From: Peteryoungia rhizophila
GTDB lineage: Bacteria > Pseudomonadota > Alphaproteobacteria > Rhizobiales > Rhizobiaceae
Direction of reading: 5' to 3'
Assembly (NCBI RefSeq): GCF_004912145.1
Contig: NZ_STGT01000001.1
Span: forward strand, 868,001-932,000
DNA length: 64,000 nucleotides
Positions 26,856-35,762 of this stretch are shown here, one piece after another (positions within the stretch are counted from its first letter, which is position 1; each line of letters starts with the position of its first letter). The position numbers were made by a program, and so were the translations under genes. The notes beneath the pieces were generated by a model. It saw only the letters and a list, made by a program, of their open reading frames with translations. It did not search any database and was not told where the DNA came from.

Positions 26856-29111
26856 TCAGGCAACCAGTTTAAATTTAAGCGCGAGGATTTCCTCGCCGAG
26901 CAATTCGATATCTGCAGGCGCCGGGGTCTGGCTCCTGAGCGCATGGGCCCTCACCGCCAGGTCGTTCAAACCGACATTGGAGGCCGCCCCCTTGATCGTG
27001 TGCAGAACGCGGTCGATCTTTTCGGAATCGTTCTTGCGAAGCGCCTGGTTCAACTCATCCAGCAGGCCCGTCGCATCGTCGAAGAAGGACTCGACCAGCT
27101 CCTGGAAAACGTCTTCGCCGAGTGCATCGACGAGTTCGGCATGACGCGCCTCGTCCAGACCTTCGATGCCGAGCCCGGGCATGGACTGAAGTGGCAAGGC
27201 GGTGAGATCCAGGTCCGGCAGTTCCAGCTTCTGGGGCGCGGTCGTCGTCGCAGGGGCCGGCGAGGTGTCGCGGGCCGTCGACGTGGCATGAGCAATCATT
27301 TTTCGCAATCTCTCCAATGTCACGGGCTTGGATTCGAAGCCTTTCATTCCGGCGTCGAGGCAGCGGCGACGGTCGTCGTCAGACGCGTTGGCGGTCATCG
27401 CGATGATCGGCACTTCGGCCGAGGGTCCGCCTTCGGCGATGATCCGCTTGGTCGCCTCGATCCCGTCCATGACGGGCATCTGCATGTCCATCAGGATGAG
27501 ATCGAAGGCCTTTTCGCGGGAGATGGAGACGGCCTCGGCACCATCGTTGGCGATTTCCACATCCTGGCCGAGACGGGCGAGGAAACGGGTGGCGACGATC
27601 TGGTTGACCTTGTTGTCTTCCACCAGAAGGATCCGGCAGCGCGGCAGGGTCTCCTCGGCGACGACCTGGGCTGCGAGGCCATTCGCCTCCTCACGGGTTA
27701 CGGGAACAACGGCCAACTCGAACCAGAAGATGGAGCCGACGCCGACGGTGCTGCTCATGCCGAGTTCGCCGCCGAGTTTCTCGACGATCTGCTTGCAGAT
27801 GGTGAGGCCGAGGCCGGTCCCGCCGTAACGGCGGCTGATCGAGGCATCGACCTGCGAGAAGGGCTTGAACAGCTTGTCGAGGCCCGCCTCGTCGATGCCG
27901 ATGCCGGTGTCTTCCACCTCAAAGCGGATCATCAGCTTGCCTTCGCGGTAGAAGTCGCGCAACCGCATCGTGACGGTCCCCTGCTGCGTGAACTTCACTG
28001 CGTTCGACAGCAGGTTCAAGAGAACCTGGCGCAGGCGCGTCGGGTCAGTCTTGACGTAGAGCGCCTGCAGGGAATCCGGCAGGTCGAGGATGACGGTATT
28101 GCCGTGGTCGTCGGCGCGGCCCCGGATGATGCTGACGCTGCTTTCGGCCAGCGCACACACGTCGAAGGCGCGCTCTTCCAGTTCCAGCTTGCCATGCTCG
28201 ATCTTGGAGAAGTCGAGAATTTCGTTGATGATCTCGAGCAGGGCCTCGCCCGAGGAACGGATCGTCTTGACGCTCTGGATCGCATCATCGGGCAGTTCGG
28301 AGAGCTCGAGCAGCTCCGACATGCCGAGGATGGCATTCAGCGGCGTGCGGATTTCGTGGCCCATGGTCGCCATGAATTGCGATTTCGCGCGGTTTCCGGC
28401 GTCGGCGCCTTCATAGGCCTCGCTCAACTGGGTCGCCATCACCTGCAGCTCGTGGCTTGACCGGCGCACCGACCGGAGCTGCCGGTTCAGGATGAAGACG
28501 AGGAACACGACCGAGACCATCAGGAGCGAGAGCATGACCGTGGAGGTGCGCTCGAGATTGAGGATCGTCGTCCGGCTGTCCGCACGCTCGTGGCTGACGC
28601 GCGTATTGGTGTAAAGAAGGAAGTCCTCGGCCACCCGGCCCAGGGAGACCAGCGATTTTTCGAGCCGCTCGAGCTGTTCCTCGGTCGGTGGCGTGCCGGT
28701 CGCATAGGCGTCGAAGATCGGCTGGGCAGCGCGGACATGCGCGGCGACACCGGCGATGTAGCGCCGGATCTTCTCGTCTCCCGAGAAATAGCTGCCAAAC
28801 TTCGACTGATCGAGGATGGAAACCCGGGAATAAAGAATGTCGTAACGCAAGGACAGGTCGTCGAGCCGTTGCGGGTTCTGTTCGTCGATACGCAGATCGG
28901 AGAGGCTTTGTCTCAGCTGGCGCACTTCCCGATCCAGCTGGTAGACCGACCAGAGCGAGTTTTCCCGCACGCCATCTTCCATGATCCGATACTGGCGGGC
29001 GATGTCGATGAAGAGGATAAGCAGCACGAAGAGGAGCACAGCCGAAAGCGTCTGAAGGACGAAGGCAACCGTGCCTCCGCCTGCAAATTTCCGCGCTGTG
29101 GCTCCCGTCAT
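26856..29111 (-). CDS. Hybrid histidine kinase with receiver and Hpt domains
   Basis: A 751-residue membrane sensor. A first helix near 15-38 and a second near 190-212 bracket about 150 periplasmic residues of unknown fold. Then come HisKA (MGHEIRTPLNAILGMSEL), HATPase_c (NLLSNAVKFTQ, DTGIGID, GTGLGLTICKQIV), a receiver (ILLVEDNKVNQ, LILMDMQMPVMDG) and a C-terminal Hpt domain (LHTIKGAASNVGL). This is a complete ArcB/BarA-like relay. The start at 29111 is two bases after the preceding stop, so it is translationally coupled to the periplasmic protein upstream. Output is probably via the HD-GYP protein. Confidence 0.93.
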   Translation of the reverse strand: MTGATARKFAGGGTVAFVLQTLSAVLLFVLLILFIDIARQYRIMEDGVRENSLWSVYQLDREVRQLRQSLSDLRIDEQNPQRLDDLSLRYDILYSRVSILDQSKFGSYFSGDEKIRRYIAGVAAHVRAAQPIFDAYATGTPPTEEQLERLEKSLVSLGRVAEDFLLYTNTRVSHERADSRTTILNLERTSTVMLSLLMVSVVFLVFILNRQLRSVRRSSHELQVMATQLSEAYEGADAGNRAKSQFMATMGHEIRTPLNAILGMSELLELSELPDDAIQSVKTIRSSGEALLEIINEILDFSKIEHGKLELEERAFDVCALAESSVSIIRGRADDHGNTVILDLPDSLQALYVKTDPTRLRQVLLNLLSNAVKFTQQGTVTMRLRDFYREGKLMIRFEVEDTGIGIDEAGLDKLFKPFSQVDASISRRYGGTGLGLTICKQIVEKLGGELGMSSTVGVGSIFWFELAVVPVTREEANGLAAQVVAEETLPRCRILLVEDNKVNQIVATRFLARLGQDVEIANDGAEAVSISREKAFDLILMDMQMPVMDGIEATKRIIAEGGPSAEVPIIAMTANASDDDRRRCLDAGMKGFESKPVTLERLRKMIAHATSTARDTSPAPATTTAPQKLELPDLDLTALPLQSMPGLGIEGLDEARHAELVDALGEDVFQELVESFFDDATGLLDELNQALRKNDSEKIDRVLHTIKGAASNVGLNDLAVRAHALRSQTPAPADIELLGEEILALKFKLVA

Positions 29112-29113
29112 TG

Positions 29114-29608
29114 TCACTGGCCGACCTCGATTTCCTTGATCTGCCAAACGGAGCGCGAGAAATATTTCTCGTTGTAGAGGTCTGCGTCGAGATCGAACGG
29201 ATAGACCAGCATCAGCGGCCCCTTGTCGCGCACCGACATCAGCTTTCCGTCGAGTTTCGTCGCGAGGATCGTATCGAGCTCGGCATCTTCGGCCGGCACG
29301 TCCGCCGCGTAATCGTTGAGGGCTCGGACCTTGAGGCTGGTGCCGGTCGCGCCGACAGCGGCGAGGATTTCGCGCAACAACGGGCCCTCGAAGGTCGCCT
29401 TGCCTTCGGTCCAGGGCGTTTCCATCTCGCCCTTTCGACCCTTCAGCTTGTCCAGCATGGCAAGGTCGAACTGCGCCGTATCCCCGGCATTGGTCCAGGA
29501 GATCTCACCCTTGACCGTCAGCACGACCGGGCCGGTCGGCGCGTCCAGGGCAAGGACGGAGGTGGCGCTGATCAGGCTTGCGATAAGGGCAATAAGGACT
29601 TTCTTCAT
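29114..29608 (-). CDS. Periplasmic protein of the molybdopterin-oxidoreductase fold
   Basis: The 164 residues begin with a signal peptide (MKKVLIALIASLISATSVLA). The remainder resembles the sulfite-oxidase-like molybdopterin-binding fold: LTVKGEISWTNA, FDLAMLDKLKG, a GPLLREILAAVGA segment, and PLMLVYPFDLD near the end. The domain is minimal and the cofactor Cys of true sulfite oxidases is not seen, so it is more likely a binding or sensory module than an enzyme. It is tightly coupled to the hybrid kinase downstream, which suggests a ligand-detecting partner. Confidence 0.75.
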   Translation of the reverse strand: MKKVLIALIASLISATSVLALDAPTGPVVLTVKGEISWTNAGDTAQFDLAMLDKLKGRKGEMETPWTEGKATFEGPLLREILAAVGATGTSLKVRALNDYAADVPAEDAELDTILATKLDGKLMSVRDKGPLMLVYPFDLDADLYNEKYFSRSVWQIKEIEVGQ

Positions 29609-29624
29609 GACGCCTGCTCCTTCG

Positions 29625-30041
29625 TCACGCCGAACGGAGTTCGGGATGCAAGGCGGCTGCGCCGAGATGGTCGGCCAGCAGCTTGCGGAAAGCCATCGCC
29701 TCGACCGGCTTGTGCAGAAAGTCCGTGACGCCTGCTGCTTGCGCATCCTCGCGCAGGCGCGATCCATCGTCCGCCGTCACCATCACCATGGGAACGTCCC
29801 TGTAGCGATCCATAAGGCGCACGGCCTTGACGAACTGCAGTCCCGACATGCCGGGCAGCTGGTGATCGACGATCAGCATTTCGAAGTTCTCAGCATGGCA
29901 CAGCATCAGAGCCGTGTTGCCATCGCCGGCGACCTTGATCTCCTGGGCCGTCACCTTTTTTGCGAGGTGCCTGATGATCATCGCGTTCGTCGGGTTGTCC
30001 TCGACAATCAATACCGCCATTTCCTTCATCCCCATGAACAC
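29625..30041 (-). CDS. Single-domain response regulator
   Basis: A stand-alone receiver of up to 138 residues with VLIVEDNPTNAMI, phospho-Asp in LIVDHQLPGMSG, TADD in the Thr/Ser position, and the Lys in DFLHKPVEAM. No output domain, so it acts as a phosphate shuttle or by protein contact. Four Met codons within the first eight leave the start open. First gene of the signalling run; a CtrA-type box lies 127 bases upstream. Confidence 0.9.
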   Translation of the reverse strand: MFMGMKEMAVLIVEDNPTNAMIIRHLAKKVTAQEIKVAGDGNTALMLCHAENFEMLIVDHQLPGMSGLQFVKAVRLMDRYRDVPMVMVTADDGSRLREDAQAAGVTDFLHKPVEAMAFRKLLADHLGAAALHPELRSA

Positions 30042-30167
30042 GCCAGCTTGAGACCCGCGAGCCCTCTTGGCCCGGCGGGAACTGCGTTAACCTTTCATGG
30101 AGGAGTTGTATCAGGGGGAGGCTGAAATTCGCTGAACCAAACCGCTACAATTTTACCGATGGCACAT

Positions 30168-30182
30168 TTAATTAGAACTTAA
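30168..30182. promoter_or_regulatory. CtrA-type box TTAA-N7-TTAA upstream of the signalling operon
   Basis: TTAA at 30168-30171 and 30179-30182, exactly seven bases apart, in an AT-rich stretch between frcK and the receiver gene. CtrA, the alphaproteobacterial cell-cycle regulator, recognises TTAA-N7-TTAA. A TTAACC half-site lies nearer the receiver gene at about 30086. Confidence 0.55.
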
Positions 30183-30222
30183 GAATTTACGAAGGCTCGA
30201 CTAGGCACTGAGGGAAATGCGT

Positions 30223-30846
30223 TCAGAACAGGTCGAAGGTGAAGTCCGCGGCGCGGCTGCGCTCCAGGACCAGCCTGCCATTGGGCAGGTCGTTGATTTC
30301 GACTTTCGCTGCAATCTGTGCCGGAGTGAGACCGTAATGGACCCAGCGAGCGATGAGCCGTCGCTCCAGTTCCTCGATCGGCGGCGCGACCATGACCGTC
30401 AGGTCGAAGAGATCCGTGAGGCCTGCCCAGCGCCCCTGATCGAGCAGGAGGTAATTGCCCTCGGCGATGACGATGCGATCCTGTGCTGTGATGCAGCGGG
30501 CCGCCGCGATCGCCAGTTCCCGTGCGCGATCGAAAACCGGCACGAAGACTTCGCCGCCCGCCTTCACCGCACGCAGTAGGTCGGTCAGTCCACGCACATC
30601 GAACGTGTGTGGTGCGCCCTTTCGAGCGAGGTCGCCGCGTTCGTCGAGAATGGAATTGTCGAGGTGGAAACCGTCCATCGGCAGTACAGCGCTGCGATGG
30701 CCCCTTTTGCCGAGAATTTCATGCAGGCGATCTGCAAGCGTCGACTTTCCGGCACCGGGAGGCCCCGCAACGCCGACGAGCAGACGGGCGTCACCATGCG
30801 CCCGCCGCTCAATTTCCGAGATCAGATCATCGAGACCTGCACTCAT
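30223..30846 (-). CDS. frcK: FrcK-type kinase of the fructose ABC operon
   Basis: P-loop kinase of 207 residues, related to uridine and pantothenate kinases: Walker A VGVAGPPGAGKSTLAD, substrate-region PMDGFHLDN, and IAEGNYLLLDQGRW. In Sinorhizobium meliloti a gene of this type closes the frcBCAK operon; its physiological substrate is not settled, and it is not the main fructokinase. The start overlaps the frcA stop by four bases. Confidence 0.88.
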   Translation of the reverse strand: MSAGLDDLISEIERRAHGDARLLVGVAGPPGAGKSTLADRLHEILGKRGHRSAVLPMDGFHLDNSILDERGDLARKGAPHTFDVRGLTDLLRAVKAGGEVFVPVFDRARELAIAAARCITAQDRIVIAEGNYLLLDQGRWAGLTDLFDLTVMVAPPIEELERRLIARWVHYGLTPAQIAAKVEINDLPNGRLVLERSRAADFTFDLF

Positions 30847-31625
30847 GCAGCAAGGCCGGTGTCTGGTGCCGGGCGCGCTCCCGTCATGAAGGCAACGGCA
30901 TCCGACATGGTGTAATCCTTCGGATTGATCACGCAGAGGCGCTTGCCGAGACGGTGCACGTGAATGCGGTCGGCCACTTCGAAGACATGCGGCATGTTGT
31001 GGGAGATCAAGACGATCGGCATGCCGCGTGAGCGCACGTCGAGGATCAGCTCCAGGACCTTGCGGCTTTCCTTGACGCCGAGGGCCGCCGTCGGTTCGTC
31101 GAGGATGATCACCTTGGAGCCGAAGGCCGCCGCACGGGCAACCGCCACGCCCTGGCGCTGGCCGCCAGACAGCGTTTCCACCGCCTGGTTGATGTTCTGG
31201 ATCGTCATCAGGCCGAGCTCGGAGAGCTTGTCGCGCGCGATCTTCTCCATGGCCGGCCGGTCGAGCTTGCGGAAGACCGAGCCCATGATGCCCGGTTTGC
31301 GCAGTTCGCGGCCGAGGAACATGTTGTCGGCGATCGACAGCGCCGGAGACAGAGCAAGGTTCTGGTAGACCGTCTCGATGCCGGCCTTGCGGGCCTCGAT
31401 CGGCGAGCGGAAGTTGATCAGCTCGCCTTCAAGTTTGATCTCGCCCTCATCCGGCGTGACTGCACCCGAGATCGCCTTGATCAGCGAGGACTTGCCGGCA
31501 CCGTTGTCGCCGATGACGGCGAGGATTTCGCCGGGATAGAGGTCGAAATCTGCCTGGTCGAGGGCAGTGACGCGGCCATAACGCTTGACCAGGCCGCGGG
31601 CGGTGAGAATGGGTTCCTGGGTCAT
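30843..31625 (-). CDS. frcA: Fructose-type ABC transporter ATP-binding protein
   Basis: ATPase subunit of a CUT2-class sugar importer. Unlike RbsA, it is a single-cassette protein of 260 residues: Walker A IGDNGAGKSSLIKA, Q-loop TVYQNLALSPAL, signature VETLSGGQRQGVAVARA, Walker B VIILDEPTAALG and switch ISHNMPHVF. The single cassette suggests a homodimer, as in the Frc system. The start ATG overlaps the frcC stop by one base (TGATG), and its stop overlaps frcK by four. Confidence 0.94.
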   Translation of the reverse strand: MTQEPILTARGLVKRYGRVTALDQADFDLYPGEILAVIGDNGAGKSSLIKAISGAVTPDEGEIKLEGELINFRSPIEARKAGIETVYQNLALSPALSIADNMFLGRELRKPGIMGSVFRKLDRPAMEKIARDKLSELGLMTIQNINQAVETLSGGQRQGVAVARAAAFGSKVIILDEPTAALGVKESRKVLELILDVRSRGMPIVLISHNMPHVFEVADRIHVHRLGKRLCVINPKDYTMSDAVAFMTGARPAPDTGLAA

Positions 31626-32707
31626 CAGCCTGCTACCTTTCTGATCCACTGGTCGATTCCGACGGCGGCGATGATGAGAACGCCGATCAAGAGATAGGTC
31701 CATTGCGGGTCCGTGCCGATGAGGCGCAGGCCGAGCTGGAAGACACCGACGATGAGCGCCCCGAAGATCATGCCGAGCACCGAGCCGCGCCCGCCGAAGA
31801 GCGAGATGCCGCCGATGACCACGGCCGTGATGGATTCGATGTTGGCAAACTGGCCGGCGGTTGGCGAGACCGAGCCGATGCGGCCGATCAGCACCCAGCC
31901 GGCAAAGGCGCAGATGAGGCCGGACAAGGTGTAGACCGAAATCAGCATGCGCTTGACGTTGACACCGGCAAGTTCCGCCGCATCCGCATCATCGCCGACC
32001 GCATAGACATGGCGCCCCCAGGCGGTGTGGTTCAGCACGTACCAGAGTATGGCCACCAAGAGCAGCATGGCAATGACGCCATAGGTCAGAACGGCGCCGC
32101 CCAGGCGCAGGTTTTCCCCGAAGAATTTGAGAATCGGCGCATTGGCGTCGATGTCCTGGCTGCGGATCGTCTCGTTGGCGGAAAAGAGAAAGTTGGTGGC
32201 GAGCACGATCTGCCACATGCCGAGCGTGACGATGAAGGGCGGCAGCTTCATGCGCGCGACGAGCACGCCGTTGATAAAGCCGCAGAAGGCGCCGACGCCG
32301 AGACCACAGATCACGGCGAGCTCAGGCGGGAGGCCGTAACGGAAGGCAAACTGGCCCATGACCACCGAGGAGAGCACCATGATGGCACCGACCGAGAGAT
32401 CGATGCCGGCGGTCAGGATGACCAGCGTCTGGGCGGCACCGACGATACCGACGATCGCGACCTGCTGAAGAATCAGCGTCAGCGTGAAGGCCGAGAAGAA
32501 CTTGCCCCCGAGGATCGCGCCGAAGATGGCGACAGACATGACGAGCACGATCAACGCGACGGCCGCAGGGCTCGAATGCAGGAAGTGCTGGAAGCGTTCG
32601 AGGGGCGTACGCTCGTGGCGATCGAACGAAGCGACCTCCGTCGCGCTCGAAGACAGGACTTTTTCAAATTCCTGTGGGGCCCGCGTTTCGGGATTGGCCG
32701 GCTGCAT
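31625..32707 (-). CDS. frcC: Fructose-type ABC transporter permease
   Basis: CUT2-class inner-membrane permease of 360 residues with about ten hydrophobic helices. It has an N-terminal cytoplasmic tail of about 45 residues, the segment ILTAGIDLSVGAIMVLSSVV and the EAA-like region ITAVVIGGISLFGGRGSVLG, both typical of RbsC/FrcC permeases. It probably forms a homodimer with FrcA. It follows frcB after a stem-loop and precedes frcA with a one-base overlap. Confidence 0.94.
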   Translation of the reverse strand: MQPANPETRAPQEFEKVLSSSATEVASFDRHERTPLERFQHFLHSSPAAVALIVLVMSVAIFGAILGGKFFSAFTLTLILQQVAIVGIVGAAQTLVILTAGIDLSVGAIMVLSSVVMGQFAFRYGLPPELAVICGLGVGAFCGFINGVLVARMKLPPFIVTLGMWQIVLATNFLFSANETIRSQDIDANAPILKFFGENLRLGGAVLTYGVIAMLLLVAILWYVLNHTAWGRHVYAVGDDADAAELAGVNVKRMLISVYTLSGLICAFAGWVLIGRIGSVSPTAGQFANIESITAVVIGGISLFGGRGSVLGMIFGALIVGVFQLGLRLIGTDPQWTYLLIGVLIIAAVGIDQWIRKVAG

Positions 32708-32793
32708 GGGTCATCCTCCCTGCCGTTGGTCTTTAGTTTTACACGAAGGATACGCCGGACCTGCCGCCGCGCAAGCCCGGGCGTTGCGCCATG

Positions 32794-32815
32794 GGCGGGA
32801 GCCGAAGCTCCCGCC
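32794..32815 (-). promoter_or_regulatory. Stem-loop between frcB and frcC
   Basis: Perfect nine-base stem GGCGGGAGC/GCTCCCGCC with a CGAA/TTCG loop and no T-run, 32 bases after the frcB stop. It probably protects frcB mRNA so that the binding protein outnumbers the membrane subunits. The pstS-pstC junction has a similar element. Confidence 0.75.
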
Positions 32816-32846
32816 GACGGTTCAGTTCAGGCGTAACAGGCTGAGA

Positions 32847-33872
32847 TCAACCCCAGCACTTGTCCGTGCCGGCCTTGGTGTCGATGGATTCGACACCAGC
32901 TGCCGGCTTGTCCGTGACGAGGGCAACGCCCGTGTCGAAGAAGTTCTTGCCTTCGCTGGCGGCCGGCTTTTCACCGGTGTCTGCGAACTTCTTGATCGCT
33001 TCGATGCCGAGCGATGCCATCAGCAGCGGATATTGCTGCGAGGTCGCACCGATGACGCCTTCGGCGACGTTCTTGACGCCCGGGCAACCACCGTCGACCG
33101 ACACGATCAGCACGTCACCTTCCTTGCCGACAGCCTTCAGCGCTTCATAGGCGCCGGCAGCGGCCGGTTCGTTGATGGTGTGAACGACGTTGATGGACGG
33201 ATCCTTCTGGAGAAGGTTTTCCATCGCGGTGCGACCGCCTTCTTCATTGCCGTTGGTGATGTCGTGGCCAACGATGCGCGGATCGGTTTCGTCGCCGATC
33301 TTGTTGATGTCGGCGGTGTCGATGCCGAAGCCCTTCATGAAGCCCTGGTTACGCAGGACGTCGACAGACGGCTGCGAAGGTGTGAGGTTCAGGAAGGCGA
33401 TCTTGGCGTCCTTGGCGGCATCGCCGAGGGTTGCTGCCGCCCACTTGCCGATCAGTTCGCCGGCAAGCAGGTTGTCGGTGGCGAAGGTCATGTCGGCGGA
33501 GTCGATCGGCTCCAGCGGCGTGTCGAGGGCGATGACGAGCAGGCCGGCGTCGCGGGCCTTCTGTACGGCCGGGACGATGCCCTGCGTGTCGGATGCGGTC
33601 AGCAGAATGCCCTTTGCACCGTCAGCAATGCAGGTTTCGATGGCGGCCACCTGGCTTTCCGAGTCGCCGTCGATCTTGCCGGCATAGGACTTCAGCGTCA
33701 CGCCGAGTTCGGCGGCCTTGGCAGTCGCGCCTTCCTTCATCTTGACGAAGAAGGGGTTGGTGTCGGTCTTGGTGATGAGGCAGGCAGAAACGTCGGCGGC
33801 CTGTACCGGGGCGGCGAAAACAACGCCGAGGGCGAGGGTCGACAGGGCAGCAGTGATCAGAGACTTTTTCAT
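32847..33872 (-). CDS. frcB: Periplasmic fructose-type sugar-binding protein
   Basis: Receptor of the importer. The 341 residues have a signal peptide ([20 protein letters not shown], cleavage after VQA) and the Peripl_BP_4 sugar-binding fold: [59 protein letters not shown]. FrcB of Sinorhizobium binds fructose, mannose and ribose. The start at 33872 follows GGAGGATA; frame upstream of it has no ribosome site. First gene of frcBCAK, divergent from frcR. Confidence 0.93.
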   Translation of the reverse strand: MKKSLITAALSTLALGVVFAAPVQAADVSACLITKTDTNPFFVKMKEGATAKAAELGVTLKSYAGKIDGDSESQVAAIETCIADGAKGILLTASDTQGIVPAVQKARDAGLLVIALDTPLEPIDSADMTFATDNLLAGELIGKWAAATLGDAAKDAKIAFLNLTPSQPSVDVLRNQGFMKGFGIDTADINKIGDETDPRIVGHDITNGNEEGGRTAMENLLQKDPSINVVHTINEPAAAGAYEALKAVGKEGDVLIVSVDGGCPGVKNVAEGVIGATSQQYPLLMASLGIEAIKKFADTGEKPAASEGKNFFDTGVALVTDKPAAGVESIDTKAGTDKCWG

Positions 33873-34102
33873 TTTGGTATCCTCCCGAATGGTGTCGGCC
33901 AGCTCCTCCGGCCGCAATGCTTCGGCACGGATCACCCTTGGCGATCCGATCGGGCGCCATCAGGCACCCACTCCTCCACGAACCCATTTAGAACATCAGA
34001 ACATTTCGGCTGTCAATAAATAAATCCAGTTGAATTATTAAATCGGTGTGACATTCTGCGGGTGCTTTCGTAAAAGGAAGCGGTCGGGAGGAGCGGCCTC
34101 AA

Positions 34103-35347
34103 GTGTCACAGGACGATCATACAAGACTGGCGGAACCGGCGCCCAGGGTGAGCGCCGGCGGCGGCTCGAACCAGGTGCGCGTGCGCGCCTACAACGAGCG
34201 GCTGGTGCTGTCGCTCGTCCGCCAGAACCCCGGTTGCTCTAAGGCCGACATCGCCCGCCTCACGGGCCTTTCCGCGCAAACCGTCTCGGTCATCATGCGC
34301 TCGCTCGAAAGCGATGAACTCCTGATGCGCGGCGAGCCCATTCGCGGTCGCGTCGGGCAACCTTCCGTGCCGATGTTCATCAATCCGAATGCCGTCTTCT
34401 CCTTCGGCGTGAAGATCGGTCGCCGCAGCGCCGATCTCGTGCTGATGGATTTCGCCGGCAAGATCAGCAAGCAGCGGCACCGGACCTATCGCTACCCGCA
34501 CCCCGACCATCTGCTGCCCTTCATCTGTGACGGCATCGCCGAAATGGAAGCAGACATGGACGCGACGATGCGGGCACGGATCGCTGGCATCGGCATCGCC
34601 GCACCCTTCGAATTGTGGAACTGGGCGGAGGAAGTCGGCGCGCCCGAGGGCGCAATGGACATCTGGCGGCATGTCGACCTCCAGGGTGAGGTCCAGACGC
34701 GGATGTCGCATCCCGTCTACCTGCGCAACGATGCGACCAGCGCCTGCGGTGCTGAACTCGTCTTCGGCGCCGGCCAGCGCTATCCCGACTTCGTCTATTT
34801 CTACATCGGCTCCTTCATCGGCGGCGGCATCGTCGTCAATTCCGCGCTCTTCGTCGGCCGCACCGGAACGGCCGGCGCGATCGGCCCCCTGCCCGTGCGC
34901 GACAAACACGGCGAAACACGCCAGCTGCTCGACATCGCCTCGATCTTCGTTCTGGAAAACCTGCTGCGCGAGCGCGGCATCGATCCGCAGCCGCTCTGGT
35001 ATGCGGCCGAAGAGTGGATCGACTTCGGCGAACCGCTGGAAATCTGGCTGCAGGACACGGCGGCGGCGCTTGCCCAGGCTGTCATCGCGGCCGCCTCGAT
35101 CATCGACTTTGCCGCCGCCATCATCGATGGCGGCTTCCCCGCCTGGGTGCGCCACCGCCTGGTGAAGGCGACCATCGAGGCGATGAACCGTCTCGACCTC
35201 CAGGGCGTCGTCATTCCCGATATCGTCGAAGGCGAGGTGGGCGACCAGGCCCGCGCCATCGGCGGCGCCAGCCTGCCGATCTTCGACCGTTATCTCATCG
35301 ACCAAACCGTATTGTTCAAGGACACCGCCCATGCTGAAGGGAATTGA
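34103..35347 (+). CDS. frcR: ROK-family transcriptional regulator of the frc operon
   Basis: Likely sugar-responsive repressor of frcBCAK. The 414 residues carry an N-terminal winged helix (SKADIARLTGLSAQTVSVIM, about 48-67) and a ROK sugar-kinase-like domain with IGIAAPFELWNW and IGSFIGGGIVVNSALFVG. The Cys-rich zinc motif of catalytic ROK kinases is absent, as expected for a pure regulator. The start is GTG (MSQDDHTRLAE) behind GGGAGGAG. It is divergent from frcB across a 230-base AT-rich spacer, the place for operators, and overlaps the FucU-like gene. Confidence 0.88.
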   Translation: MSQDDHTRLAEPAPRVSAGGGSNQVRVRAYNERLVLSLVRQNPGCSKADIARLTGLSAQTVSVIMRSLESDELLMRGEPIRGRVGQPSVPMFINPNAVFSFGVKIGRRSADLVLMDFAGKISKQRHRTYRYPHPDHLLPFICDGIAEMEADMDATMRARIAGIGIAAPFELWNWAEEVGAPEGAMDIWRHVDLQGEVQTRMSHPVYLRNDATSACGAELVFGAGQRYPDFVYFYIGSFIGGGIVVNSALFVGRTGTAGAIGPLPVRDKHGETRQLLDIASIFVLENLLRERGIDPQPLWYAAEEWIDFGEPLEIWLQDTAAALAQAVIAAASIIDFAAAIIDGGFPAWVRHRLVKATIEAMNRLDLQGVVIPDIVEGEVGDQARAIGGASLPIFDRYLIDQTVLFKDTAHAEGN

Positions 35348-35759
35348 TCCCCTCCTGAGCCCCGAGCTTCTCGCCACCCTGCGCGCCATGGGTCACGGCG
35401 ACGAAATCGCCATCGTCGACGGCAATTATCCGGCCCTCGAACACGCCCGCCGCCTCGTACGTCTAGACGGCCATCATCTCGTGCCCGTGCTGAACGCGAT
35501 CCTCAGCGTCATGCCGATCGATGATTTCGTGCCCGAGTCAATTTTCCGCTCCGTGGTCGGCGGCAAGCCGGACCAGGTCGATCCCGTACATCAGGAAATC
35601 ATCGATTGCTGCGGCCGCCATGAGCCTAAGGTGCCGGTGACGAAACTGATCGGTGCGGATTTCTACAACAGGGTGAAGGCCGCCCACACGATCGTGCAGA
35701 CCGGCGAACCGCGCCTCTACGCCAACGTCATCCTGCGCAAGGGCGTGATCTACCCGTAA
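35331..35759 (+). CDS. RbsD/FucU-family sugar mutarotase
   Basis: A 142-residue FucU-type protein with the family motif AMGHGDEIAIVDGNYPA near residues 19-35 and the C-terminal GEPRLYANVILRKGVI. Such proteins interconvert sugar anomers for transport or kinase use. Its start lies 17 bases inside frcR, so the two are co-expressed. Its link with a fructose/ribose importer suggests it prepares the anomer of an imported sugar; the exact sugar is unknown. Confidence 0.9.
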   Translation: MLKGIDPLLSPELLATLRAMGHGDEIAIVDGNYPALEHARRLVRLDGHHLVPVLNAILSVMPIDDFVPESIFRSVVGGKPDQVDPVHQEIIDCCGRHEPKVPVTKLIGADFYNRVKAAHTIVQTGEPRLYANVILRKGVIYP

Positions 35760-35762
35760 GCC

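Noticed and set aside
26943..28460. Long plus-strand frame (505 codons) opposite the hybrid kinase
   Set aside because: Antisense shadow of a well-supported gene, with no recognisable domain or ribosome site.
31703..32836. Plus-strand frame (377 codons) opposite frcC
   Set aside because: Low-complexity, Glu/Asp/His-rich translation typical of an antisense GC frame; frcC is unambiguous.
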